Positions 41,518 to 49,612 of a stretch of DNA of 64,000 nt are shown piece after piece (the stretch's first letter is position 1; each line of letters starts with the position of its first letter). Made by a program: the position numbers and the translations under genes. The notes under the pieces were generated by a model, which did no database searches, was not told the DNA's origin, and saw nothing but the letters and a program-made list of their open reading frames with translations. This stretch comes from Bradyrhizobium iriomotense. GTDB lineage: Bacteria > Pseudomonadota > Alphaproteobacteria > Rhizobiales > Xanthobacteraceae. The stretch covers positions 62,001 through 126,000 of the forward strand of contig NZ_JAFCJZ010000013.1 in assembly GCF_018130765.1 (NCBI RefSeq). Direction: 5' to 3'.

Positions 41518-44085
41518 ATGATTCGCATGACCGAGCCGAGCAAGATCACCAGCGTACCCGACCACCAGCCCGCAGCCGGCGGCATCGCCGCGCGTGCGCG
41601 TGCCTCGGTGGGTCCGAAATACCTCTCCGGGCTCAATCCCGAGCAGCGTGACGCCGTGGAGACGCTGGACGGCCCGGTCCTGGTGCTGGCCGGCGCCGGC
41701 ACCGGCAAGACGCGGGTGCTGACGACGCGCATCGCCCATATCCTGAGCCAGGGCCGCGCCCGCCCCGCCGAGATCCTGTCGGTGACCTTCACCAACAAGG
41801 CCGCACGCGAGATGAAGCACCGGCTCGGCCAGATGCTGGGCCACGCCGTGGAAGGCATGCCGTGGCTCGGCACCTTCCACTCCATCGGCGGCCGCATCCT
41901 GCGCTTCCACGCCGAGCTGGCGCAGCTCAAGTCGAACTTCACCGTGCTCGATGTCGACGATCAGGTGCGGCTCCTGAAGCAGCTCCTGCAGGCCGAGAAT
42001 ATCGACGACAAGCGCTGGCCGGCGCGCATGCTGGCCGGCCTGATCGACGGCTGGAAGAACCGCGGCCTGATGCCGTCGCAGGTGCCCTCGGGCGAAGCCG
42101 CGATGTTCGCCAACGGCAAGGGCGGCAAACTCTATACGAGCTATCAGGAGCGGCTGAAGATTTTGAACGCCGCCGATTTCGGCGATCTCCTGCTGGAGAA
42201 CATCCGCATCTTCCGCGAGCACCCGGATATCCTCAGGCAGTATCAGCAGCGCTTCAAGTTCATCCTGGTCGACGAGTACCAGGATACGAACGTCGCACAA
42301 TATCTGTGGCTGCGGCTGCTGTCGCAGGCGCCTTCTTTCACCTCTCCCCGCGTGCGGGGAGAGGTCGCATCGCAGAGCGATGCGGGTGAGGGGGACTCTC
42401 CAAGCACCGAGCTCGTGGAGACTCCCCCTCACCCCGCAAGCGGGGCGAGGGAGAAGACCAAAAACATCTGCTGCGTCGGCGACGACGACCAGTCGATCTA
42501 TGGCTGGCGCGGCGCCGAGGTCGACAACATCCTGCGCTTCGAGCACGATTTCCCCGGCGCCAAGGTGATCCGCCTCGAGCGCAACTATCGCTCGACCGGA
42601 CACATCCTCGCCGCCGCCTCGCATTTGATCGCGCACAATGAAGGCCGGCTCGGCAAGACGCTGCGCACCGAGGACCAGGACGGCGAGAAGGTCACGGTCA
42701 CGGGCTCCTGGGATTCGGAAGAGGAAGCCCGCGGCATCGGCGAGGAGATCGAGCAGATCCAGCGCCAGGGCGAGAAGCTCAACGAGATCGCCATTCTCGT
42801 GCGCGCCTCCTACCAGATGCGCGAGTTCGAAGACCGTTTCGTCACGCTCGGCCTGCCCTATCGCGTCATCGGCGGCCCGCGCTTCTACGAGCGCGCGGAG
42901 ATCCGCGACGCGCTGGCGTACTTGCGCGTCATCAATTCGCCGGCCGACGACCTCGCCTTCGAGCGCATCGTCAATACGCCCAAGCGCGGCCTCGGCGATG
43001 CCACCGTGCAGATGCTGCACGACCACGCCCGCAAGCGCCGCATTCCGCTGTTCGAGGCGGCGCGCGCCGTGGTCGAGACCGACGAGCTGAAGCCGAAGGC
43101 GCGCGGAAGCTTGCGCGATCTCGTCGCGCAATTCGACCGCTGGCGCGCCCAGCGCGAGGTCACCGCGCACACTGACTTGGCCCAGATCGTGCTCGACGAG
43201 AGCGGCTATACCGAGATGTGGCAGAAGGACCGCTCGGCGGACGCCGCGGGCCGGCTGGAGAACCTGAAAGAGCTCGTGCGCTCGATGGAGGAGTTCGAGA
43301 ACCTGCAAGGGTTTTTGGAGCACATCTCGCTGGTGATGGACCGCGACGGCGGCGCCGAGGAGGACGCGGTGTCGCTGATGACGCTGCATTCGGCCAAGGG
43401 CCTCGAATTCGACAACGTGTTCCTGCCCGGCTGGGAGGAAGGCCTGTTCCCAAGCCAGCGCACACTGGACGAACAGGGCCGCGCGGGCCTGGAAGAAGAG
43501 CGCCGGCTCGGCCATGTCGGCCTGACCCGCGCCCGCCGCCGCGCCATGATCTATTTCGCGACCAACCGGCGCATCCATGGCACCTGGTCGACCACGATCC
43601 CCTCACGCTTCCTCGACGAATTGCCCGCGGCCAATGTCGAGATCACGGAGTCCAAAGGCGGCTCGGCCTGGGGCGGCACCGGCGGCTACGGCGCCTCGCG
43701 CTTCGACGACATGGAGGCGTTCGGCTCCAGCTACACGACGCCCGGCTGGCAGCGCGCCCAGGCCAACCGCAACCGCGGCGGCGGCCGCAATAGCGGTGGC
43801 AGGAGCGGCGGCTTCGAGGAAGAAGCCGCGACGTTCTCGTCCTCCTCGTCATCAGGCCCGGATTTCGGCAGCTTCTCCTCGCGCCGGCGCGGTCCCCTGA
43901 CCATCGAGGGGGAGCTGGTCGCCAAATCGACAGGCACAACCTCGGAATTTTCGCTCTCCGACCGCGTCTTCCACCAGAAATTCGGCTACGGCCGCGTCAC
44001 CAAGATCGACGGCAACAAGCTCACCATCGCCTTCGACAAGGCCGGCGAGAAGAAGGTCGTGGACAGCTTTGTGCAGCGGGCGTGA
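41518..44085 (+). CDS. uvrD: UvrD/PcrA-type DNA helicase with an in-frame repeat insertion
   Basis: About 855 residues. SF1A motifs: Walker A AGAGTGKT (~57-64), VTFTNKAAREM, GTFHSIGGRILR, Walker B DEYQDT (252-257), GDDDQSIYGWRG (321-332), LERNYRST, LMTLHSAKGLEF, and LTRARRR. A Gly/Arg/Ser-rich linker (~730-790) leads to the C-terminal Tudor-like RNAP-contact domain (HQKFGYGRVTKIDGNKLTIAFDKAGEKKVVDSFV). Residues ~271-314, between Walker B and motif III, are encoded by a palindromic repeat element and are absent from typical homologues. The helicase serves excision and mismatch repair. The start is uncertain among GTG 41500 and ATG 41518 or 41527. Confidence 0.9.
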   Translation: MIRMTEPSKITSVPDHQPAAGGIAARARASVGPKYLSGLNPEQRDAVETLDGPVLVLAGAGTGKTRVLTTRIAHILSQGRARPAEILSVTFTNKAAREMKHRLGQMLGHAVEGMPWLGTFHSIGGRILRFHAELAQLKSNFTVLDVDDQVRLLKQLLQAENIDDKRWPARMLAGLIDGWKNRGLMPSQVPSGEAAMFANGKGGKLYTSYQERLKILNAADFGDLLLENIRIFREHPDILRQYQQRFKFILVDEYQDTNVAQYLWLRLLSQAPSFTSPRVRGEVASQSDAGEGDSPSTELVETPPHPASGAREKTKNICCVGDDDQSIYGWRGAEVDNILRFEHDFPGAKVIRLERNYRSTGHILAAASHLIAHNEGRLGKTLRTEDQDGEKVTVTGSWDSEEEARGIGEEIEQIQRQGEKLNEIAILVRASYQMREFEDRFVTLGLPYRVIGGPRFYERAEIRDALAYLRVINSPADDLAFERIVNTPKRGLGDATVQMLHDHARKRRIPLFEAARAVVETDELKPKARGSLRDLVAQFDRWRAQREVTAHTDLAQIVLDESGYTEMWQKDRSADAAGRLENLKELVRSMEEFENLQGFLEHISLVMDRDGGAEEDAVSLMTLHSAKGLEFDNVFLPGWEEGLFPSQRTLDEQGRAGLEEERRLGHVGLTRARRRAMIYFATNRRIHGTWSTTIPSRFLDELPAANVEITESKGGSAWGGTGGYGASRFDDMEAFGSSYTTPGWQRAQANRNRGGGRNSGGRSGGFEEEAATFSSSSSSGPDFGSFSSRRRGPLTIEGELVAKSTGTTSEFSLSDRVFHQKFGYGRVTKIDGNKLTIAFDKAGEKKVVDSFVQRA
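42340..42458. repeat. Composite palindromic repeat element inside the helicase gene
   Basis: Order of parts: hairpin ACCTCTCCCCGC/GCGGGGAGAGGT (42340-42365), hairpin CGCATCGC-AGA-GCGATGCG (42366-42384), a long arm pair GGTGAGGGGGACTCTCC and GGAGACTCCCCCTCACC with one mismatch, and hairpin CCCCGC-AA-GCGGGG near the right end. This matches, in reverse orientation, the element at 5496-5614. Here it is read in frame, giving about 43 extra residues (SPRVRGEVASQSDAGEGDSP and onward) with no stop. Confidence 0.85.
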
Positions 44086-44092
44086 ACCCGAT

Positions 44093-44380
44093 ATGGCTCA
44101 GTACGTTGCCATCATCGAGGACGCGGATCCGGACGCCGTCAGCCTGTGGTTTCCCGACCTGCCCGGCTGCATCTCCGGCGGCGACGATGTCGACGAGGCC
44201 CTCGAGAATGCACCCGAGGCGCTCGCGTTCTATGCGCAGGACCTGATCGAGGACGGTCGCCAGCTTCCCCCACCACGAACGCTGGCCGAGCTCGAGGCCG
44301 ATCCTGCCGTTGCCGACGATCTCAGGAACCACACGGCCGTCCTGATCGAATGGCCTCCCCTCACTGAGGCCACGGAGTGA
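44093..44380 (+). CDS. HicB-family antitoxin-like protein (orphan)
   Basis: 95 residues. MAQYVAIIEDADPDAVSLWFPDLPGCISGGDDVDEALENAPEALAFYAQDLIEDG is the partial RNase H fold of HicB (FPDLPGC signature). The C-terminal part (LPPPRTLAELEADPAVADDL) lacks a recognisable DNA-binding ribbon-helix-helix or HTH. No hicA toxin gene lies on either side; the gene starts 7 bp after the uvrD stop and may be co-transcribed with it. A solitary HicB-like protein may neutralise a distant toxin or do something else. Confidence 0.83.
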   Translation: MAQYVAIIEDADPDAVSLWFPDLPGCISGGDDVDEALENAPEALAFYAQDLIEDGRQLPPPRTLAELEADPAVADDLRNHTAVLIEWPPLTEATE

Positions 44381-44468
44381 GGACTGTTCGCCGCAGTCGC
44401 CGGACTCTCGACAGTTCTCCCCCGAACGCCCCTTGACCACCGCGAACTTCCCCGTATCAGATGCAACC

Positions 44469-44885
44469 ATGGTCCGGGGCTCCATCACATTGATCGTGCT
44501 GGCATTGGTTATGCCGTCGCTTGCGGCGGCGGAGACCATGAGCTTTGGCGATTCGATCGGGAAGCTGGCGGCGAGCTGCGGCGCGGAAATCGTCGCCAAT
44601 TGCCGCGGCGTCAATCCGGATTCGACCCGCCTGAAGGAGTGCCTGTCGCGCAACCGCGACGTGCTCTCGCCGCAATGCCAGAGCGACTATCTCGGCGTCT
44701 TCGACGCGATCCAGAAGCGCATCGCCGCGCGCGTCACGGTGGCGAATGCCTGCCAGCGCGAGATCGTCAAGGTCTGCGGCGGCTCCACCAAGGAGACCAG
44801 CAAGTCGATCCCCTGCCTGGTCTCGACGCCCAAGGGCATCAGCAACAACTGCCTGAAGGCCGTCGACGATGCGGGGTATCGCTGA
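44469..44885 (+). CDS. Exported cysteine-rich (GLG1-like repeat) protein
   Basis: 138 residues. The signal peptide is MVRGSITLIVLALVMPSLAAAETM. The mature protein has six Cys in a repeating pattern (SCGAEIVANCRGV, LKECLSRNRDVLSPQCQSDY, ACQREIVKVCGG, IPCLVSTPKGISNNCLKAV) like the Cys-rich GLG1/FGFR repeat known from animal Golgi proteins and many bacteria. Disulfides in the periplasm are likely. Its stop TGA shares one base with the next start ATG, so the OmpA-type gene is translationally coupled. The start is ATG at 44469, without a strong ribosome site. Confidence 0.8.
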   Translation: MVRGSITLIVLALVMPSLAAAETMSFGDSIGKLAASCGAEIVANCRGVNPDSTRLKECLSRNRDVLSPQCQSDYLGVFDAIQKRIAARVTVANACQREIVKVCGGSTKETSKSIPCLVSTPKGISNNCLKAVDDAGYR

Positions 44886-45556
44886 TGCGCGCCAAGCGAC
44901 TCTCCGCCGCAGGACTCTGCATCGCGCTTGGCCTCGCCTTGCTTGCGGGCGCCGCAAGCGCGCAGACGGCGGCGCCGACCCGCGATGACATCGTCGGCAA
45001 GCTCAACCATTTCGAGGAAGCTGCCGAGGCCGACCTCCCCGCGCTGAAGCAGCAGGTGATGGAGCGCGCCAAGACCAGGATCAAGAACGATCCGGGTCCG
45101 GTGAACCGGCCGCTGATTGCGCCCGACCTCGCCAAGCTGCCCGCCTTCAACGCGCAGATCCAGTTCGACGCCGACACGCCGATCATCCAGCCGGCGTCCT
45201 ACCAGACCGTCGGCCGCATCGCGGACGCGCTGGTTCACTCCTCGCTGCTGCCCTACACCTTCCTGATCGTCGGCCATGTCGAATCCAATTCGAAGACGCG
45301 CGAGGCCAATGCGATCCTCAGCCAGCGCCGCGCCGACGCGATCCGCGACGTGCTGGTGAACACGTTCAAGATCTCGACCAAGCGGCTGCATCCGATCGGC
45401 CTCGGCGAGGAGCAGTTTCTCGACCGGGCAAAGCCGACCTCGGCCGTCAACGGCCAGCTGCAGATCCTGACCTATGCGAAGGTGCCCGAGGACGCCCCCG
45501 CGCATCCGACTGCGGCACCTGCGCCTGCGACGAAAAAGCCCGCCAAGAAACGGTAA
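44885..45556 (+). CDS. OmpA family protein
   Basis: 223 residues. The signal peptide is MRAKRLSAAGLCIALGLALLAGAASA. The C-terminal ~110 residues form an OmpA-like peptidoglycan-binding domain (IQFDADTPIIQPASYQTVGRIADALV, LIVGHVESNSKTREANAILSQRRADAIRDVLVNTF, RLHPIGLGEEQFLD), ending in a Pro/Ala/Lys tail. The usual TDxxG-type contact is VESNSKTREAN, so ligand contacts may differ. It probably tethers an envelope complex to the cell wall. Its start overlaps the stop of the Cys-rich gene by one base, so the two proteins are likely partners. Confidence 0.88.
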   Translation: MRAKRLSAAGLCIALGLALLAGAASAQTAAPTRDDIVGKLNHFEEAAEADLPALKQQVMERAKTRIKNDPGPVNRPLIAPDLAKLPAFNAQIQFDADTPIIQPASYQTVGRIADALVHSSLLPYTFLIVGHVESNSKTREANAILSQRRADAIRDVLVNTFKISTKRLHPIGLGEEQFLDRAKPTSAVNGQLQILTYAKVPEDAPAHPTAAPAPATKKPAKKR

Positions 45557-45667
45557 GCAGACGCTCCCAAGCGTCCGACGGAACCCTTTGAAGTCCTGAT
45601 CGTTTTGTGATCTGTCCCACAGCGCGACGGTATGGTCTTGCGCGACAATAGTGCCGGTTTGTGCACC

Positions 45668-45694
45668 GCCCTATCCGGTGCTATAGGCTTTTTT
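45668..45694 (+). terminator. Possible terminator before the Mpo1-like gene
   Basis: GCC(C)TAT and ATAGGC form a bulged six-pair stem around an eight-base loop, followed by six T. It lies 112 bp after the ompA-like stop and just before the next start, so it could also be a leader element. Confidence 0.4.
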
Positions 45695-45729
45695 CGTCCT
45701 TCCCCGACCCCGTGCTGCATGAGACCAAG

Positions 45730-46248
45730 ATGGGTGGCTTTTTTCAACGCCAACTTGCCGTTTATGTCGAGTACCATCGCGATCCCCGGAACACGGCGAT
45801 GCATGTGGTGGGCATCCTCCTGCTGTTCACCGGCGCGGTGATGCCGCTGACGCTGGTGAAGGTCCCGCTGTTCGGGTCCGAGGTCAGCCTGGCGGTGATC
45901 CTGGCCTTGCCGGTCCTGATCTACTGGCTGCTGCTCGATCTGGCGCTCGGGGCCGGCATTCTGGCCGTCTCCATCGTGCTGTTCTCGATCGCGTCGACCA
46001 TTGCGGCGCAGGTCAGCACCGTGACGATGTGGGCGATTTTTGCCGCCCTGGTCGCGCTCGGCCTCGCCGCGCAGACCATCGGCCACAAGGTTTTTGAGGG
46101 GCGCGAAGCCTCGTTGTTCACGTTTCCGTCGCATCTTTTGCTGGGACCGATGTTTGTCATGGCAAAATTATTCATTGCACTGGGCTTCCGTCGCGACCTT
46201 GCCGCGATTCTGGCGCCTCTTCCGACCAATTCCCTTTCAACCCGATAG
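45730..46248 (+). CDS. Mpo1-like (DUF962) membrane protein
   Basis: 172 residues with four membrane helices. The family's histidine pattern is present: VEYHRDPRNTAMHVVG near the start and AAQTIGHKVFEGREASLF later. In yeast Mpo1 these residues bind Fe(II) for alpha-oxidation of 2-hydroxy fatty acids; the bacterial role is not established. GAG precedes the ATG at 45730. The longer open frame from 45661 crosses a hairpin and is not preferred. The epimerase gene follows after 29 bp in the same direction. Confidence 0.82.
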   Translation: MGGFFQRQLAVYVEYHRDPRNTAMHVVGILLLFTGAVMPLTLVKVPLFGSEVSLAVILALPVLIYWLLLDLALGAGILAVSIVLFSIASTIAAQVSTVTMWAIFAALVALGLAAQTIGHKVFEGREASLFTFPSHLLLGPMFVMAKLFIALGFRRDLAAILAPLPTNSLSTR

Positions 46249-46277
46249 CTCCAGAAGCGAAACAGCAAACCTTCTTC

Positions 46278-47309
46278 ATGGCTCTCGTACTGGTTACCGG
46301 TGGCAGCGGTTTCATCGGACATCATCTCGTAGAAGCGCTCCGTGCCCGTGGGCAGCGGGTGCGTGTTCTCGATGTTCGTCCGCCGACTGCTGCGAACGCT
46401 GACGTCGACTATGTTCATGGCTCGGTGCTGGACGGCGCCGCGGTCGATGCCGCGGTGGCCGGCGTCGATCAGGTCTATCACCTCGCCGGCCTGCCCGGCA
46501 TGTGGGTCGCCAACAAGCAGGACTTTCACGACGTCAATTGCCGTGGCACCGAGGTCGTGCTGGCGGCCGCGATGAAGCGCGGCGTGTCGCGCTTCCTGCA
46601 CTGCTCGACGGAATCGATCCTGTTCCCCTATACCGACCTCAAAGGCGCTCCGGCCGAAGAGGCGCTGCAGCCGGCCGACGCGATGCCGGGCGCCTATACA
46701 CGGTCGAAGTCGCTCGCCGAGCATCATGCCGCCAAGGCCGCGGCCGAGGGCTTTCCGCTGGTGATCGGCACGCCGACCATGCCGATCGGCGCCGCCGACC
46801 ACAACCTGACGCCGCCGACCGCGATGCTCTGGTACTTCCTGCAGAAGAAGGTGCAGCCGCATCTCAACTTCCTGGTCAATCTCGTCGACGTCCGCGACGT
46901 CGCCATGGGCCTCGCGCTGGCCATGGAGCGCGGCCGCATCGGCCAGCGCTACATCCTCGGCGGCGACTGCGTGCCGCTGGGCAACATCCTGCGGATGATG
47001 TCGGCGATGAGCGGCCGCCGCCAGTTCCCGGTCGTCGTGCCCGGCAAGATCGCCGAGCTCTCCGGCATCATGCTCGAATATTTGTCCGACAACTTCACGC
47101 GCCGGCCGCCCAACGGCACCGCCGAGGGCGTGCGCATCGCGCTGGCCGCGAGCGATCTTTCGATCAGTAAGGCCCGTAACGAGCTCGGCTATTCGCCGCG
47201 CCCGATCGAGCCGGTCCTGCGCGAAACCATCACCCATCTGCTCGCCCGCAACGGCCAGCAGCCCTCCGGCGCCATCAAGCATCACGCGCTCTCCTCGCGC
47301 GCGGGCTGA
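46278..47309 (+). CDS. NAD-dependent epimerase/dehydratase (extended SDR)
   Basis: 343 residues. The Rossmann motif is VTGGSGFIGHH (7-17), followed by DVRP, the acidic DVRD-type and the active-site YTRSKSLAE (Tyr and Lys of YxxxK) with CSTES before it. The layout resembles HpnA-like and 3-beta-HSD-like extended SDRs, which act on sugars, hopanoid intermediates or sterol-like lipids. It lies between an Mpo1-like and an ICMT-like gene, both membrane/lipid enzymes, so a lipid substrate is plausible. No hopanoid genes are present here. No strong ribosome site precedes the ATG. Confidence 0.87.
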   Translation: MALVLVTGGSGFIGHHLVEALRARGQRVRVLDVRPPTAANADVDYVHGSVLDGAAVDAAVAGVDQVYHLAGLPGMWVANKQDFHDVNCRGTEVVLAAAMKRGVSRFLHCSTESILFPYTDLKGAPAEEALQPADAMPGAYTRSKSLAEHHAAKAAAEGFPLVIGTPTMPIGAADHNLTPPTAMLWYFLQKKVQPHLNFLVNLVDVRDVAMGLALAMERGRIGQRYILGGDCVPLGNILRMMSAMSGRRQFPVVVPGKIAELSGIMLEYLSDNFTRRPPNGTAEGVRIALAASDLSISKARNELGYSPRPIEPVLRETITHLLARNGQQPSGAIKHHALSSRAG

Positions 47310-47336
47310 AGCCGCCGCCTAACGCAAAGAACCTTC

Positions 47337-47963
47337 ATGTCCTTCGATTTCAGCAAGCTTCTCTCTGTCGCCTGGGGTGGCTGGACCACGACCTGGCCGA
47401 CGCAACTGCTCGCCCTGATCTGGCTCGCCTGGCTCGCCAGCTGGGTCGGCGCCTCGTTCTGGCAGGGCCGCACCCAGAAGCAGGTGCTGACGCTGGAGTC
47501 CGGCCGCTATCGCATTCCGATCCTGGTCGGCGGCATCCTGTTCACGCCGTGGACCGCCGAAGTGCTCGGCGAGAAGCCGCTCTGGGTGTTCAGCAACCTC
47601 GCTGTCTACATCACGGCCCTGATCGTGCTCGCCGGCATCTCCTTCACCTGGTGGGGACGGCTGCATCTCGGAAAATTCTGGTCCAACACCATCACCCACA
47701 AGGAAGATCATCGCGTCATCGATACCGGCCCCTACGGCATCGTGCGCCATCCGATCTACACCGGCCTGATCGCCGGCATGCTCGCGACCGGCATCGCGGT
47801 CGGCACCGTCACGGCGATCCTCGGCGCGATCCTGATCTCGCTCGGCATGTGGCAGAAGGGCCGGATGGAAGAAGTGTTCCTGTCGAAAGAACTCGGCGAG
47901 GACGCCTACGGCGCCTATTGCCGCCGCGTGCCGATGATCATTCCGTTCCTGTCGCCGCGGTGA
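47337..47963 (+). CDS. Isoprenylcysteine methyltransferase-like integral membrane protein
   Basis: 208 residues with five or six membrane helices. The C-terminal half has the ICMT/PEMT cofactor motif DTGPYGIVRHPIYTGLIAGMLATG followed by KGRMEEVFLSKELGEDAYGAYCRRVPMIIP. This is the SAM-dependent membrane methyltransferase family acting on lipids or lipidated groups. It starts 27 bp after the epimerase stop and is probably co-transcribed with it. Its substrate is unknown, and bacteria of this group lack prenylated CAAX proteins, so a lipid is more likely. Confidence 0.87.
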   Translation: MSFDFSKLLSVAWGGWTTTWPTQLLALIWLAWLASWVGASFWQGRTQKQVLTLESGRYRIPILVGGILFTPWTAEVLGEKPLWVFSNLAVYITALIVLAGISFTWWGRLHLGKFWSNTITHKEDHRVIDTGPYGIVRHPIYTGLIAGMLATGIAVGTVTAILGAILISLGMWQKGRMEEVFLSKELGEDAYGAYCRRVPMIIPFLSPR

Positions 47964-47978
47964 GGGCGTCGCAGCGCT

Positions 47979-48049
47979 CGTAGCCCGCATGAGCGCAGCG
48001 ACATGCGGGACCAGTCGCCCCGGATCTCGCTTCGCTCATCCGGGCTACG
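47979..48049. repeat. Cloverleaf-like inverted repeat
   Basis: Outer arms CGTAGCCCG and CGGGCTACG enclose two inner hairpins, CCCGCATG...CATGCGGG and CCCGGAT...ATCCGGG. I associate this GTAGCCCG...CGGGCTAC form with dispersed repeats in Bradyrhizobium. It starts 16 bp after the methyltransferase stop and may also stop transcription. Confidence 0.7.
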
Positions 48050-48303
48050 GGAACTCATTGCGCGGCGAGGCTGCAGGCCCCCTGCTCTCCATGCAAATTT
48101 GGTCATCTGCCATTCCGCGGGAATAGACGTCCGTCCAGTTCCGCGACGTTGACCTTTTTACCGCCAGCCAGTTGGATGCGCGCGCAACGAGGCACGACGA
48201 CATTCTATCGTGGATCTGGAGAGGTCGACGATCAGGCCTGAGCCCGCGCGGGTTTTTGGCGATCCGGCGTTGGACTGTGCCGCAGGTTCGACAGGGGCTT
48301 CTC

Positions 48304-49608
48304 ATGACCTTTTCCAGTATCTTCGCGCAGTTCGTCGCATTCGTCGGCGGCATCGCGCTGCAATGGCGCAAGATGACGGGCACCGAGCCGCCGCCCGCCT
48401 GGGGCCAGGCGCCCGCCATTCCCGAGGCCAAGCCGCAAGGCGCGATCCCGACGCTGAAGATGCCGACCGCGCGCGGCTGGAGCGAGGGCCATAAGCCGAC
48501 CGTCGCGCCCGGGCTCAAGGTCAATGCGTTCGCGGCCGGTCTCGACCATCCGCGCTGGATCGAGGTGCTGCCGAATGGCGACGTGCTGATCGCGGAGGCG
48601 ACGCAGGTCGCAGGCGCCCCGCGCAGCGTGTTCCACTACGCGATGCAGGCGACGATGCGGCGCGCCGCGGCGCTCGGCGTGTCCGCCAACCGCATCACGC
48701 TGCTGCGCGACAAGGACGGCGACGGCGTTGCCGAAGTGCGCGGCGCCTTCATGGAGAATCTCAACCAGCCGTTCGGCATGGCGCTGGTCGGCGACACCTT
48801 CTATGTCGGCAACACCGATGGCGTGATGGCCTTTCCTTACGTCGCCAATGCCGACCGCATCACCGCGCCGGGCAAGCGGCTGACCACCTTCAAGCCGGCC
48901 GGGCACTGGACGCGCAGCCTGCTCGCAAGCCCCGACGGCAAGAAGCTCTATGCCGGCGTCGGCTCGCTCAGCAACATCGCCGAGATGGGCATGGAGGTCG
49001 AGGAAGGCCGCGCCGCGGTCTACGAGTTCGATCTCGCCGCCGGCACGCATCGCATCTTCGGTGCTGGCCTGCGCAATCCGGTCGGCCTCGCCTGGGAGCC
49101 GACGACGGGCGTGCTCTGGACCGTCGTCAACGAGCGCGACGGGCTCGGCGACGAGACCCCGCCCGACTATCTCACCTCGGTGCGCGACGGCGGCTTCTAT
49201 GGCTGGCCCTATTGCTACTGGGGCAAGACGGTGGACGATCGCGTGCCGCAGGATCCGGCGATGGTCGCCAAGGCGATTCAACCGGACTACGCGCTCGGCG
49301 GCCACACCGCCTCGCTCGGCCTGTGCTGGATGCCATCGGGCACCCTGCCCGGCTTCCCCGACGGCATGGTGATCGGCCAGCACGGCTCGTGGAACCGCAG
49401 CAAGCTCTCCGGCTACAAGCTGGTGTTCATCCCGTTCGAGAACGGAAAGCCCTCCGGCCCCGGTCGCGACATCCTGTCGGGCTTCCTGTCCCCGGACGAA
49501 AAGGAATCCTACGGCCGCCCGGTCGGCGTCGTGATCGGCCCCGACAAGAAGTCGCTGCTGATGGCCGACGACGTCGGCAACGTGATCTGGCGCGTCACGG
49601 GGGCGTAA
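48304..49608 (+). CDS. PQQ-type sugar/L-sorbosone dehydrogenase-like beta-propeller protein
   Basis: 434 residues. A short hydrophobic N-terminus (FSSIFAQFVAFVGGIALQW) may act as an anchor or signal. The rest is a six-bladed propeller of the glucose/sorbosone dehydrogenase family: APGLKVNAFAAGLDHPRWIEVLPNGDVLIAEA, RDKDGDGVAEVRGAF, LNQPFGMALVGDTFYVGNTDGV, FGAGLRNPVGLAWEPTTGVLWTVVNERD, YGWPYCYWG, and GQHGSWNRSKLSGYKL. Members use PQQ and calcium to oxidise sugars in the periplasm. AGGGG lies before the ATG at 48304, and the longer frame from 48172 is not preferred. It stands alone. Confidence 0.87.
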   Translation: MTFSSIFAQFVAFVGGIALQWRKMTGTEPPPAWGQAPAIPEAKPQGAIPTLKMPTARGWSEGHKPTVAPGLKVNAFAAGLDHPRWIEVLPNGDVLIAEATQVAGAPRSVFHYAMQATMRRAAALGVSANRITLLRDKDGDGVAEVRGAFMENLNQPFGMALVGDTFYVGNTDGVMAFPYVANADRITAPGKRLTTFKPAGHWTRSLLASPDGKKLYAGVGSLSNIAEMGMEVEEGRAAVYEFDLAAGTHRIFGAGLRNPVGLAWEPTTGVLWTVVNERDGLGDETPPDYLTSVRDGGFYGWPYCYWGKTVDDRVPQDPAMVAKAIQPDYALGGHTASLGLCWMPSGTLPGFPDGMVIGQHGSWNRSKLSGYKLVFIPFENGKPSGPGRDILSGFLSPDEKESYGRPVGVVIGPDKKSLLMADDVGNVIWRVTGA

Positions 49609-49612
49609 CGGT

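Noticed and set aside
42340..42458. The possibility that the helicase is a pseudogene broken by the repeat
   Set aside because: The frame stays open through the element and all SF1 motifs on both sides are intact, so an in-frame tolerated insertion is more likely.
41116..43578. An 820-codon minus-strand open frame opposite uvrD
   Set aside because: It is a shadow of the helicase gene caused by high GC. Only its last 56 codons (DUF1328) have a ribosome site and protein-like sequence.
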